A DNA stretch of 64,000 nucleotides from Idiomarina sp. (GTDB lineage Bacteria > Pseudomonadota > Gammaproteobacteria > Enterobacterales > Alteromonadaceae): the NCBI GenBank assembly GCA_020832105.1, contig JAFIFH010000067.1, positions 25,158 through 89,157 of the forward strand, read 5' to 3'. The notes beneath the pieces were generated by a model, which was not told where the DNA came from, ran no database searches, and worked only from the letters and a program-made list of their open reading frames with translations. Both the position numbers and the translations under genes were made by a program. Below, in pieces: positions 1 through 8,423 of the stretch. Numbering within the stretch: the stretch's first letter is position 1; each line of letters starts with the position of its first letter.

Positions 1-42
1 GTGAACAGCACCTTGCAACAGACTATCCTGCAGATCCGTTAA
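1..42 (+). CDS. flgE: C-terminal end of a flagellar gene, probably hook protein FlgE (truncated by window start)
   Basis: Open frame from base 1: VNSTLQQTILQIR*, followed by a terminator and then flgF. Confidence 0.5.
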   Translation: MNSTLQQTILQIR

Positions 43-61
43 TATTTGCTGCGGTTATGAG

Positions 62-84
62 AGGGCGCTTCGGCGCCCTTTTTT
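62..84 (+). terminator. Rho-independent terminator
   Basis: GGGCGC-TTCG-GCGCCC followed by TTTTTT. Confidence 0.85.
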
Positions 85-141
85 GCGTTTTATTGCCGCA
101 TGCGTTGCCGCTTTGCCGTTATTTATTGTTGAGCGTTAATC

Positions 142-215
142 GTAGGTCAGGCTGCGCCTGACGCCGCACAATGGTTAACGTCATCACTGCGTGACGCGGA
201 CGCAGCCTGACCTAC
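142..215. repeat. REP/BIME-like palindromic repeat, full inverted pair
   Basis: GTAGGTCAGGCTGCGCCTGACG...TTAACGTCATCACTGCGTGACGCGGACGCAGCCTGACCTAC; same family at 13 other sites. Confidence 0.9.
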
Positions 216-236
216 CATTCCACCATTAAATCCAGG

Positions 237-254
237 TTGGCACACCTCCTGCAT
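237..254 (+). promoter_or_regulatory. Putative sigma54 (RpoN) promoter upstream of flgF
   Basis: TTGGCACACCTCCTGCAT: GG-N10-GC spacing, ~40 nt upstream of the flgF ATG. Confidence 0.55.
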
Positions 255-292
255 ATACCTTGGTAAGACAGCTAGTTTTACCGAGGCTACCA

Positions 293-1039
293 ATGGATAA
301 CATGCTCTATATCGCCATGAGTTCGGCGAAAGAAAATATGAATGCGGTGTCCGTTCGCGCAAATAACCTGGCGAATGTGAACACCACCGGTTTCCGTGCT
401 GATTTAGCCCAGGCCCGCTCTATGCAAGCCTATGGCGAAGGTCACCCGAGCCGCGTATTCGCACTGACTGAAAGCCCAGGGCAAAACTTTGCCGAGGGGG
501 CATTGCGCACCACAGGGCGTGAGCTTGACGTTGCCGTAGTAGGTCAGGGCTGGCTGCACGTCTTAGATAACAACGGTGAAGATGCGATGACCCGAAACGG
601 AAATCTACAGATTACCGAAGGCGGGATGCTGCAGAACTCCAGCGGACAGCCAGTGATGGGCGAAGCAGGACCCATCTTTATCCCGCTACCGATTACCAAT
701 ATCACCATTGGCAAAGACGGCACCGTCTCTGTGCAGCCTCAGGGCGCACCTTCGGAAGTTCGCGAAACTATTGACCGCATTAGCGTGGTAAACCCAGCAA
801 ACGGTCAGGTAGAGAAAGGCACCGACGGCCTGTTTCGAATGAAAATGGGCCAGGAACTGCCGCTCGCAGACTTTAACGCACGACTTGAAGTAGGCGCGCT
901 GGAAAGCAGCAACGTCAACGCGATAGAAGAAATGACTCAAATGATCTCGCTGCAGCGCAACTATGAGCTCAGTGTAAAAATGATGAAGACTGCTGAAGAC
1001 AACGATCAACGTTCCGAGCAGCTTTTAAGAATAATGTAA
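293..1039 (+). CDS. flgF: Flagellar basal-body rod protein FlgF
   Basis: MDNMLYIAMSSAKENMNAVSVRANNLANVNTTGFRAD N-terminal rod motif; C-terminal LESSNVNAIEEMTQMISLQRNYE; upstream of flgG. Confidence 0.95.
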   Translation: MDNMLYIAMSSAKENMNAVSVRANNLANVNTTGFRADLAQARSMQAYGEGHPSRVFALTESPGQNFAEGALRTTGRELDVAVVGQGWLHVLDNNGEDAMTRNGNLQITEGGMLQNSSGQPVMGEAGPIFIPLPITNITIGKDGTVSVQPQGAPSEVRETIDRISVVNPANGQVEKGTDGLFRMKMGQELPLADFNARLEVGALESSNVNAIEEMTQMISLQRNYELSVKMMKTAEDNDQRSEQLLRIM

Positions 1040-1057
1040 GTTAGGTGGAGGTGGACT

Positions 1058-1846
1058 ATGCATCCAGCACTGTGGATAAGTAAGACTGGTCTAGACGCAC
1101 AGCAACGTGATATTTCAGTTATTTCAAATAACCTGGCCAACGCCAGTACCATCGGCTTTAAAAAAGACCGGGCGATTTTTGAAGATTTGCTGTACCAAAA
1201 CATCAACCAGCCAGGTGGCCAGTCTACTCAGGACACTGAACTGCCTTCAGGTCTGATGATTGGTGCCGGTGCAAAGGTTGTCGCGACGCAGAAGAACTTC
1301 GGTCAGGGCAACATGCAAACCACCGACAACTCACTGGATATCATGGTGAACGGGCCTGGTTTCTTTGAAATCCTGATGCCTGACGGCAGCATTGGTTACA
1401 CCCGCAATGGCCAGTTTACGCTGAATAATGAAGGTGATTTGGTAACGCCGGGTGCGGGCCATCCCCTGCAGCCAGCTATTAATATTCCAGATGACGCACA
1501 GTCAGTGACCATTGCCAAAGACGGTGAAGTGTCGGTGAAGCTTGCCGGTGAAGCGCAAAACCAGGTGGTGGGACAAATTAACCTGGCCATGTTTATCAAT
1601 CCGGCCGGTCTTGAGCCGCGCGGTGAGAACCTGTACGTGGAAACCGCAGCCAGCGGCCAGCCACAGGTGAATGTTCCTGGCATCGATGGTACGGGTTCTT
1701 TGGTACAGGGCGCGTTAGAAACCTCTAACGTGAATGTTACCGAAGAGCTGGTCAACTTGATTGAAAGCCAGCGCGTGTACGAGATGAACTCGAAAGTCAT
1801 CTCATCGGTTGACCAGATGCTTGGCTTCGCTACGCAACAGCTTTAA
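1058..1846 (+). CDS. flgG: Flagellar basal-body rod protein FlgG
   Basis: MHPALWISKTGLDAQQRDISVISNNLANASTIGFKK; LETSNVNVTEELVNLIESQRVYE. Confidence 0.97.
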   Translation: MHPALWISKTGLDAQQRDISVISNNLANASTIGFKKDRAIFEDLLYQNINQPGGQSTQDTELPSGLMIGAGAKVVATQKNFGQGNMQTTDNSLDIMVNGPGFFEILMPDGSIGYTRNGQFTLNNEGDLVTPGAGHPLQPAINIPDDAQSVTIAKDGEVSVKLAGEAQNQVVGQINLAMFINPAGLEPRGENLYVETAASGQPQVNVPGIDGTGSLVQGALETSNVNVTEELVNLIESQRVYEMNSKVISSVDQMLGFATQQL

Positions 1847-1849
1847 TAG

Positions 1850-2551
1850 GTGAATGTTATGTTTACATCAATGTGGCAAAAAATAGCCTTAGCGGCAGCA
1901 GCGCTTAGCTTGGCGGCATGTGCCAGCACACCGCAGCCGACGCCCATGCCGGACGACCCCTATTACGCGCCGGTGATGCCCGAAGAGCAGCTTGACCCGC
2001 CCGTCCCCAACGGCTCGCTGTTTCGTGGTCAGAACATCAACGGCCTGTATTCAGACATTAAAGCCCGCGACTTAGGCGATATCATTACCGTGCAGCTACA
2101 AGAGCAGACCACGGCATCAAAGTCAGCGAATACCGGCTCGTCACGTAATACCAATATCGATTTGCCAACACCCACCCTGTTTGGTCGTGATGTCAGCTTC
2201 CGTGGCAACCCGTTATCGGCGCAGCTAAATGGTGGCACTGACTTCAACGGCGCAGCGTCAGCGGACCAGAGCAATCAGCTGCAAGGGGAAATCACTGTTG
2301 CAGTTATCCGGGTATTACCCAACGGCAACCTGATTGTACGTGGTGAAAAATGGCTGACCCTGAATAACGGCGAAGAATATGTACGCCTGACTGGCATTGT
2401 CCGGCCACAAGACGTGCGCTCAGACAACACCATTCAGTCGAACCGTGTTGCCAATGCGCGTATCGAATATTCAGGTACCGGCAGCCTGGCGAATACCCAA
2501 CGTGAAGGCTGGCTGACCCGCTTCTTTAACGGACCTATCTGGCCGTTTTAA
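1850..2551 (+). CDS. flgH: Flagellar L-ring lipoprotein FlgH
   Basis: Lipobox LSLAAC; L-ring sequence GDIITVQLQEQTTASKSANT...; follows flgG. Confidence 0.96.
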   Translation: MNVMFTSMWQKIALAAAALSLAACASTPQPTPMPDDPYYAPVMPEEQLDPPVPNGSLFRGQNINGLYSDIKARDLGDIITVQLQEQTTASKSANTGSSRNTNIDLPTPTLFGRDVSFRGNPLSAQLNGGTDFNGAASADQSNQLQGEITVAVIRVLPNGNLIVRGEKWLTLNNGEEYVRLTGIVRPQDVRSDNTIQSNRVANARIEYSGTGSLANTQREGWLTRFFNGPIWPF

Positions 2552-2573
2552 TCAGCCCCATAGTTTTAAATAG

Positions 2574-2600
2574 AAAGCGCCTCAGGGCGCTTTTTTCTTT
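2574..2600 (+). terminator. Rho-independent terminator after flgH
   Basis: AAGCGCC-TCA-GGGCGCTTTTTT. Confidence 0.8.
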
Positions 2601-2619
2601 CCTGCTCGACCAATGTGGT

Positions 2620-2640
2620 GTAGGTCAGGCGGAGCCTGAG
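2620..2640. repeat. REP-like half element
   Basis: GTAGGTCAGGCGGAGCCTGAG. Confidence 0.75.
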
Positions 2641-2647
2641 CGAGGGA

Positions 2648-2992
2648 TTATCGGACATTCACATTTTCAAATTGCGTAATCTCTACATCCTGCCCATCAG
2701 GGAATTTAGCATGAAGCTCGAGCTTGCCGCCGAGTGCTTCTATGTATTGAGCGAGTGTACTTAATAGAACATCTGGACGAGACTCAATCTGGGAAACATT
2801 GGATTGCGCGATCTTCAATTCTTGGGCCAGCGTCGATTGGTTGAAACCTCGTGATTTTCGGGTTTCTGCCAGAGTCATCTGAGCTATGATATTGACGGCT
2901 TTAGCTCTGGCTGCGGCTTGAACTTCTGTCTTAATCTCTTTACGAAATTCATTTAATGATTTTGACATCTGTGCCTCCAAACTCTTCAACAT
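2648..2992 (-). CDS. HigA-like XRE-family antitoxin
   Basis: HTH region LAETRKSRGFNQSTLAQELKIAQSNVSQIESRPDVLLSTLAQYIEALGGKLEL; directly downstream of a RelE/HigB-like ORF. Confidence 0.85.
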   Translation of the reverse strand: MLKSLEAQMSKSLNEFRKEIKTEVQAAARAKAVNIIAQMTLAETRKSRGFNQSTLAQELKIAQSNVSQIESRPDVLLSTLAQYIEALGGKLELHAKFPDGQDVEITQFENVNVR

Positions 2993-3006
2993 GGCGTCTT
3001 GGTAAG

Positions 3007-3363
3007 TTACTCACCACTATTCCGTAAATGCAGTAAAAACGCATACTCGGCGATGGGGATCATACGTTTGTAGAAGAGCTTATCTTTCTTTCCATCCTTT
3101 CTCCCACCGCAAAGCAACACGGCGCGGCGAAATGGATCGAATGCATAAAATACTCGGTAGGGTGTCCCAGCATGCTGAATTCTAAGCTCTTTTAAGTGAT
3201 GTATGCGTTTTGTAGCTTTGAGCGTATCAGCATAAGGTCGCCCCAAATTTGGTCCCTTAATCTCAAGTACATCGACCATTGCCTGAATATCTATTTGTTC
3301 GCCATCACTGAGTGAGCAAAACCATTCAGCATAAACGTCTGTAACCAGCACTTCCCATTCCAT
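3007..3363 (-). CDS. RelE/HigB-like toxin
   Basis: RIHHLKELRIQHAGTPYRVFYAFDPFRRAVLLCGGRKDGKKDKLFYKRMI, a RelE/HigB-type core; toxin-first order. Confidence 0.85.
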   Translation of the reverse strand: MEWEVLVTDVYAEWFCSLSDGEQIDIQAMVDVLEIKGPNLGRPYADTLKATKRIHHLKELRIQHAGTPYRVFYAFDPFRRAVLLCGGRKDGKKDKLFYKRMIPIAEYAFLLHLRNSGE

Positions 3364-3375
3364 GGAATACCTATA

Positions 3376-3398
3376 GATATACGCTCAAGTGCATATAT
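3376..3398 (-). promoter_or_regulatory. Putative operator of the toxin-antitoxin operon
   Basis: Imperfect palindrome GATATACGCTCAAGTGCATATAT just upstream of the toxin start. Confidence 0.35.
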
Positions 3399-3527
3399 CG
3401 TCAAGCATATAATATTTATTTTGAGGAGTTTCGTATGATTCATACACAGTATATCGGTCGATACTTAATCAGCGCTGTTCTAACCGACATTTGCGACATA
3501 TCCGCGCTATTTGAAATCGCTTTCTCA

Positions 3528-3674
3528 TAGGTCAGGCTGCGCCTGACGTCGCACAATGGTTAACGTCAGGCGTAGGTCAGGCCACGCCTGACGCAGAGCG
3601 ATGGTTGATGTTCCCGCAGGTCAGGCCCCGCCTGACGCCACACAATGATTAACGTCATGCGCAGCCTGACCTAC
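3528..3674. repeat. REP-like repeat cluster
   Basis: Three successive GGTCAGGC...GCCTGACG units closed by GCGCAGCCTGACCTAC. Confidence 0.9.
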
Positions 3675-3679
3675 CAACC

Positions 3680-3697
3680 TTGGCACGAAACGTGAAT
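3680..3697 (+). promoter_or_regulatory. Possible sigma54-like promoter upstream of flgI
   Basis: TTGGCACGAAACGTGAAT: perfect TTGGCACG half, -12 element is GA instead of GC. Confidence 0.25.
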
Positions 3698-3741
3698 AGC
3701 TCAACCAGTGAACAGTATTTTTGAGGTTGGGGAATAACGAT

Positions 3742-4863
3742 ATGTGGTATACAAGCACAAAGTTTTGGCATGTAGTGGGGCTCAGCGCATTGCTGCTGAT
3801 CACCAGTACGATGTCTCAGGTAGCCCAGGCACAGCGTATTAAAGACGTGGCCCAGGTGGCAGGTGTTCGGTCAAACCAGTTGATGGGCTATGGCCTGGTG
3901 GTCGGCTTACCGGGCACTGGCGAGCGTACACCATTTACCGACCAGACCTTCCGCACTATGCTCGGTAATTTCGGCATTAACTTGCCGGAGAACCAGCGAC
4001 CGCAAATCAATAACGTTGCCGCCGTTGCCGTGCATGCAGAGATCCCCGCGTTTGCTAAACCAGGCCAGCAAATCGATATCACGGTTTCGTCGGTGGGCGA
4101 TGCAGACAGCCTGGTAGGCGGCACCTTGCTGCAGACCTTCCTGAAAGGAGCAGACGGCGAAGTATATGCCGTGGCCCAGGGCAACCTGGTGGTTGGCGGC
4201 TTGGGCGCACAAGGCGCTGATGGGTCTCGCATTGTCATCAATACCCCGACTGTGGGCCGGATCCCCAACGGTGCCATGGTTGAGCGTGAAATCGAAACTG
4301 GTTTTGCGCAAAGCGAATTCATTACCTTTAATCTCAATCGCCCAGACTTCACCACGGCAAAACATATGGCAGAAGCGATCAATAACTTAATTGGCCCTGG
4401 CAGTGCATCACCTATAGATGCCGCTTCAGTGCGCGTGATGGCCCCACAAGACGTGGCACAGCGGGTCAGTTATTTGTCCACGCTGGAAAATATCCATATT
4501 ACCCAGGGTCAGGCAGCTGCCCGCATTGTGGTCAATAGCCGCACTGGGACTATCGTGGTTGGCAATAACGTGCGTTTGCATCGCGCCGCGGTGGCCCACG
4601 GCAATATGCAGGTCAGCATTATGGAAAACTGGCAGGTAAGTCAGCCAGGTGCATTTGCCCAGGGTGACACGGTGATTACCCCCAATAGCACCATTGAGGT
4701 GCAACGGGATGACGCACGGATGTTCGATTTCGACCCGGGTGTATCGCTGAATGATTTAATCCAGGCTATCAACCAGGTAGGCGCAGCCCCAGGCGACATT
4801 ATTGCGGTGTTAGAGGCGCTTAAACACGCTGGCGCCATCGACGGTGAGCTGGTTGTCATTTAA
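3742..4863 (+). CDS. flgI: Flagellar P-ring protein FlgI
   Basis: [44 protein letters not shown]. Confidence 0.97.
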   Translation: MWYTSTKFWHVVGLSALLLITSTMSQVAQAQRIKDVAQVAGVRSNQLMGYGLVVGLPGTGERTPFTDQTFRTMLGNFGINLPENQRPQINNVAAVAVHAEIPAFAKPGQQIDITVSSVGDADSLVGGTLLQTFLKGADGEVYAVAQGNLVVGGLGAQGADGSRIVINTPTVGRIPNGAMVEREIETGFAQSEFITFNLNRPDFTTAKHMAEAINNLIGPGSASPIDAASVRVMAPQDVAQRVSYLSTLENIHITQGQAAARIVVNSRTGTIVVGNNVRLHRAAVAHGNMQVSIMENWQVSQPGAFAQGDTVITPNSTIEVQRDDARMFDFDPGVSLNDLIQAINQVGAAPGDIIAVLEALKHAGAIDGELVVI

Positions 4864-4899
4864 TTGGTATTGAAATTGCATTGTTCTAAAACAATGCAC

Positions 4900-4988
4900 G
4901 TAGGTCAGGCTCCGCCTGACGTCCAATAAAGCCATGGGGATACAATTAACCCCATGAATTACGGACCGTCAGGCAGAGCCTGACCTAC
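4900..4988. repeat. REP-like inverted pair
   Basis: GTAGGTCAGGCTCCGCCTGACG ... CGTCAGGCAGAGCCTGACCTAC. Confidence 0.9.
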
Positions 4989-5050
4989 GATAAACAAAAC
5001 CATGGGGGCAACCCCATGATGCAAAAATCAAAACAACAGGTAATCCAAGC

Positions 5051-6088
5051 ATGATCATGGACAGCTTCACCAACAACCATCTCGAGCAGGCACGCAGCAA
5101 CTCTGTGTATGACCTGCAACAGCTGGATCAATTGCGCCAACGTGGCCTTAGCAACGACGAAAGCGCGTTGCGTGCGGCTGCCCAGCAATTTGAAGCCCTG
5201 TTCATGAACCAGCTGATGAAGAGCATGCGCCAGGCGAATAAGGTGTTCGAAGACGAAGAAAACCCGCTCAGTAGCCGCGATGTAGAATTCTTCCAGGACA
5301 TGCATGACAACCAGATGACCAGCGAGCTTTCCAGCCAGGGCAGCCTGGGTCTTGCAGACTTGATGGTGCAACAGCTTAGCCCGCATGGCACAGCGAACCA
5401 CACACCTGCGTCGATGCTGCCAGCAAACCGGGTAGGGGGCTCTGTACATATGACCGAGAACTCAAACCGAACCCATGCCGAAATCTCCGCCAGCATGCAG
5501 CAGCGCGAAGAAGCGTCAGTGCCTTATCAGGCGGCAACCGGCACACGCGACGAGGCAATCAATGGCCGCAGCGACCGAATGAATCTAAGTGGCAGTGAAT
5601 GGCGACCGGCCAACCCGAAAGAATTCCTCGAAACCTTAGCGCCGTATGCGAAGCAAGCCGCAGAGCAAGCTGGCATCGCGCCTGAATCGGTACTTGCACA
5701 GGCCGCCCTTGAAACCGGCTGGGGCCGCCATGTCATCGCCAAAGGCGATGGCAGTACCAACAACTTATTCAATATTAAAGCCGACAGCCGCTGGCAAGGT
5801 GAACAGGCGAAAACCCTGACCACCGAATATTACGAAGGCAAGCCGCAACGAGAGAACGCTTTGTTCCGCGCCTACGATAGCGTGGCTGAAAGCTTCAGTG
5901 ATTATGTCGAGTTTTTACAGGGCAACCCGCGTTATGAACAAGCCCTGCAAGTAGGCCGTGACGGTCATCAGTTTGTCGAAGCATTGCAGCAAGCAGGCTA
6001 CGCCACTGACCCAAGCTACGCACGCAAGTTGCAAACCATTATGCAAAGCGATGCCATGCAAAACGTGCGTGAGAAGTTTGGTTTTTAA
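5051..6088 (+). CDS. flgJ: Flagellar rod assembly protein / peptidoglycan hydrolase FlgJ
   Basis: N-terminal rod-binding region plus C-terminal glucosaminidase region ESVLAQAALETGWGRHVI...NNLFNIKAD. Confidence 0.95.
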   Translation: MIMDSFTNNHLEQARSNSVYDLQQLDQLRQRGLSNDESALRAAAQQFEALFMNQLMKSMRQANKVFEDEENPLSSRDVEFFQDMHDNQMTSELSSQGSLGLADLMVQQLSPHGTANHTPASMLPANRVGGSVHMTENSNRTHAEISASMQQREEASVPYQAATGTRDEAINGRSDRMNLSGSEWRPANPKEFLETLAPYAKQAAEQAGIAPESVLAQAALETGWGRHVIAKGDGSTNNLFNIKADSRWQGEQAKTLTTEYYEGKPQRENALFRAYDSVAESFSDYVEFLQGNPRYEQALQVGRDGHQFVEALQQAGYATDPSYARKLQTIMQSDAMQNVREKFGF

Positions 6089-6097
6089 GGAGTCAGC

Positions 6098-8221
6098 ATG
6101 TCATTTGATTTATTGAACATAGGTAAGAATGCCACGCTGTCCCATCAGCGCTCGCTGCAGATCACCGGTAACAACATCGCCAACGTGAATACCCCAGGCT
6201 ACGTGCGCGAGCGTCCGGTATATACCGAAGCTAGCTTCGGGCCGGGGCTCAACCGCATGGAAGTTGAGCGCATGGTGGATCAGTTCACCCAACGCCAGGT
6301 GCGTATTGACACCTCCCGGGAATCTTTTACCACTGCCTATTTAGATCAAGCGCGTCGTATTGATACTGTACTTGGCAATGACACCGGTGCGGTGATTACT
6401 GCCATTGAAGACTTTTTTGATTTAATGCAGGACACCAATAATGACCCAGGGTCACTCACTTATCGAGAGCTATTGCTTACTGAGGGTGAATCTGTAACTG
6501 CGCGGATGCGTGATTTTGGCAGCTTCCTGGATAACCAGTACGATCAGTTCAACGAACGGCTTGAACTCGAAGTCGACCGTGCCAACAGCCTGGTACAAAG
6601 TATCTCTGAGATTAACCGCGAAATATCCAGCGTTGGTAGTGATAACAAGCTCAAGCAAGGCTCGATGAATTCGTTGATTAACGAACGTGATGAGAAGCTA
6701 CGTGAGTTGTCACAGTACGTAGAGGTGAATGTCAAAGACTTCGCCAATGGCCGGCAAAACGTCACCTTAGCCGGTGGTCAGAGCCTGATTATGGAAGACG
6801 GCACTTTTAACCTGATAGCCTTACAAGGCAACCCAAACCCTAATCGCCTTGAGCTGACCACGCAGACCCAGAGCGGGGGGCAAACCATTAATATTCCGGT
6901 GAATATTGCCACCTTAGGCGGCAAAATTGGCGGCCTGGTAGCCTATCGCGACGAAGTGCTAGAGCCGACTCAGTTCAAGCTTGGCCAAATGGCGATGGGT
7001 TTTGCTGATGCGATTAACGAGCAGGCTCGTTTGGGCATGGACCTGGATAATCAGCTCGGTGTAGATATTTTTGACCTGAGCAATACCCAGATTCAGGCAC
7101 TGCCCTTTACCAGTATCAATGGTTCGCCAAATCAAATTGTCAATGTGCGATTGGAAGCTGGTAACGCTGCAGAGCTCACTGCGCATCGCTATGAAATACG
7201 TATGTTGACCGATAATGAGTTTCAGGTGGTTGCGTTAGATACCAACGGCCGCATGATTGGTGCCGCCGCCGACTACCCCGTAATGGATGTGAATGATGCG
7301 GATGCTGACGGCTGGTTAGGTGGGCTAGGCATTGGTATGGAATTTAATTTCTCTGCCGCCAGTACCTTTAACGCAGGCGATCGCTTTGAAGTGAATTTTA
7401 CTCAGAACGCTGCTGAAAATATCCGCATGGGCGTTACTCGCCCAGAAGATATTGCGCTCGCAGCACCGGTTCGTGTTGCCGAGGGTAGCGAGAATTCCGG
7501 TGGTGGAGTCATGGCCTTTAACGGCATGGCATCGGTAGATAACTTTTTTGATGGCAATGCCCTTGCCGATGACGCGCCGGTGCAATTGGAATATCTTGCG
7601 TTCGAAAATGGGCTACACAAAGTGGCTATTCGGAGTAATGATAATGGCCAGGTAGTGGGTTACTTCGAAGGCACCAACATGCGCGACGTGCTTGCCAACG
7701 CGGTGGCATGGGATGGGGGCGGCTGGGACCAGAGCGAAGCATGGGACAGTGGGACTGTTGCTGTAGATTTTGCTAATGACCCAACATTATATGATTTCAC
7801 GCCAGACTACGATGTGTCCCTAACCGGTAACCCGGCGGCCCGAGATACTTTTAACATCGAATACAACACCAACGGCTTTGCCGACAACACCAACAGTGTT
7901 GCCATGAGTGAATTGCAGCGTGAGAAAACACTACGCCGCAACCCGATGGTGGAAGGCGAAAAAAACATGATGACCTTCAATGAAGGTTACGGCCGCTTAG
8001 TGTCTGACGTAGGTAACAAAGTGGCTCAAGCGCGTACTGCGGACGAAGCGGCAAAGTCGCTGCTTGAGCAGTCTACCGGCTTTTACGAGTCAGTGTCCGG
8101 AGTCAGCCTCGACGAAGAAGCGTCTAACTTATTGAAGTACGAGCAATCATATAATGCTGCCGCGCGCATTATTACCGTGTCACAAACCATCTTTGACACC
8201 TTATTGAACGCCACGCGTTAA
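6098..8221 (+). CDS. flgK: Flagellar hook-associated protein FlgK
   Basis: MSFDLLNIGKNATLSHQRSLQITGNNIANVNTPGYVRERP; C-term YEQSYNAAARIITVSQTIFDTLLNATR. Confidence 0.96.
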   Translation: MSFDLLNIGKNATLSHQRSLQITGNNIANVNTPGYVRERPVYTEASFGPGLNRMEVERMVDQFTQRQVRIDTSRESFTTAYLDQARRIDTVLGNDTGAVITAIEDFFDLMQDTNNDPGSLTYRELLLTEGESVTARMRDFGSFLDNQYDQFNERLELEVDRANSLVQSISEINREISSVGSDNKLKQGSMNSLINERDEKLRELSQYVEVNVKDFANGRQNVTLAGGQSLIMEDGTFNLIALQGNPNPNRLELTTQTQSGGQTINIPVNIATLGGKIGGLVAYRDEVLEPTQFKLGQMAMGFADAINEQARLGMDLDNQLGVDIFDLSNTQIQALPFTSINGSPNQIVNVRLEAGNAAELTAHRYEIRMLTDNEFQVVALDTNGRMIGAAADYPVMDVNDADADGWLGGLGIGMEFNFSAASTFNAGDRFEVNFTQNAAENIRMGVTRPEDIALAAPVRVAEGSENSGGGVMAFNGMASVDNFFDGNALADDAPVQLEYLAFENGLHKVAIRSNDNGQVVGYFEGTNMRDVLANAVAWDGGGWDQSEAWDSGTVAVDFANDPTLYDFTPDYDVSLTGNPAARDTFNIEYNTNGFADNTNSVAMSELQREKTLRRNPMVEGEKNMMTFNEGYGRLVSDVGNKVAQARTADEAAKSLLEQSTGFYESVSGVSLDEEASNLLKYEQSYNAAARIITVSQTIFDTLLNATR

Positions 8222-8246
8222 TTGTTTTGGCGCGTGCGCCGATAAC

Positions 8247-8350
8247 GTAGGGCAGGCTTCGCCTGCCGCGGAACAAATGGTTAACGTCAGGCCGTAGGTC
8301 AGGCTCCGCCTGACGCAACGCAATGCCTAACGTCAGGCGTAGCCTGACCA
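8247..8350. repeat. REP-like repeat cluster between flgK and flgL
   Basis: GTAGGGCAGGCTTCGCCTGCCG (variant), GTAGGTCAGGCTCCGCCTGACG, CGTCAGGCGTAGCCTGACC. Confidence 0.9.
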
Positions 8351-8423
8351 ACATTAAAAAAATATTGGCGTTAAATAATATACGCCCAACGAACACCATT
8401 CCCCACGTGAGGAGGAATAAACT

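Noticed and set aside
147-362. Minus-strand ORF 71 aa, and 3621-3803 minus (60 aa)
   Set aside because: Both run through REP-like repeats and shared fragments (VGQAA..DVNHCAASG) come from the repeat, not from a protein family.
2648-3363. Prophage or transposon as carrier of the toxin-antitoxin pair
   Set aside because: No integrase, transposase or phage gene and no clear terminal repeats other than the REP-like copies.
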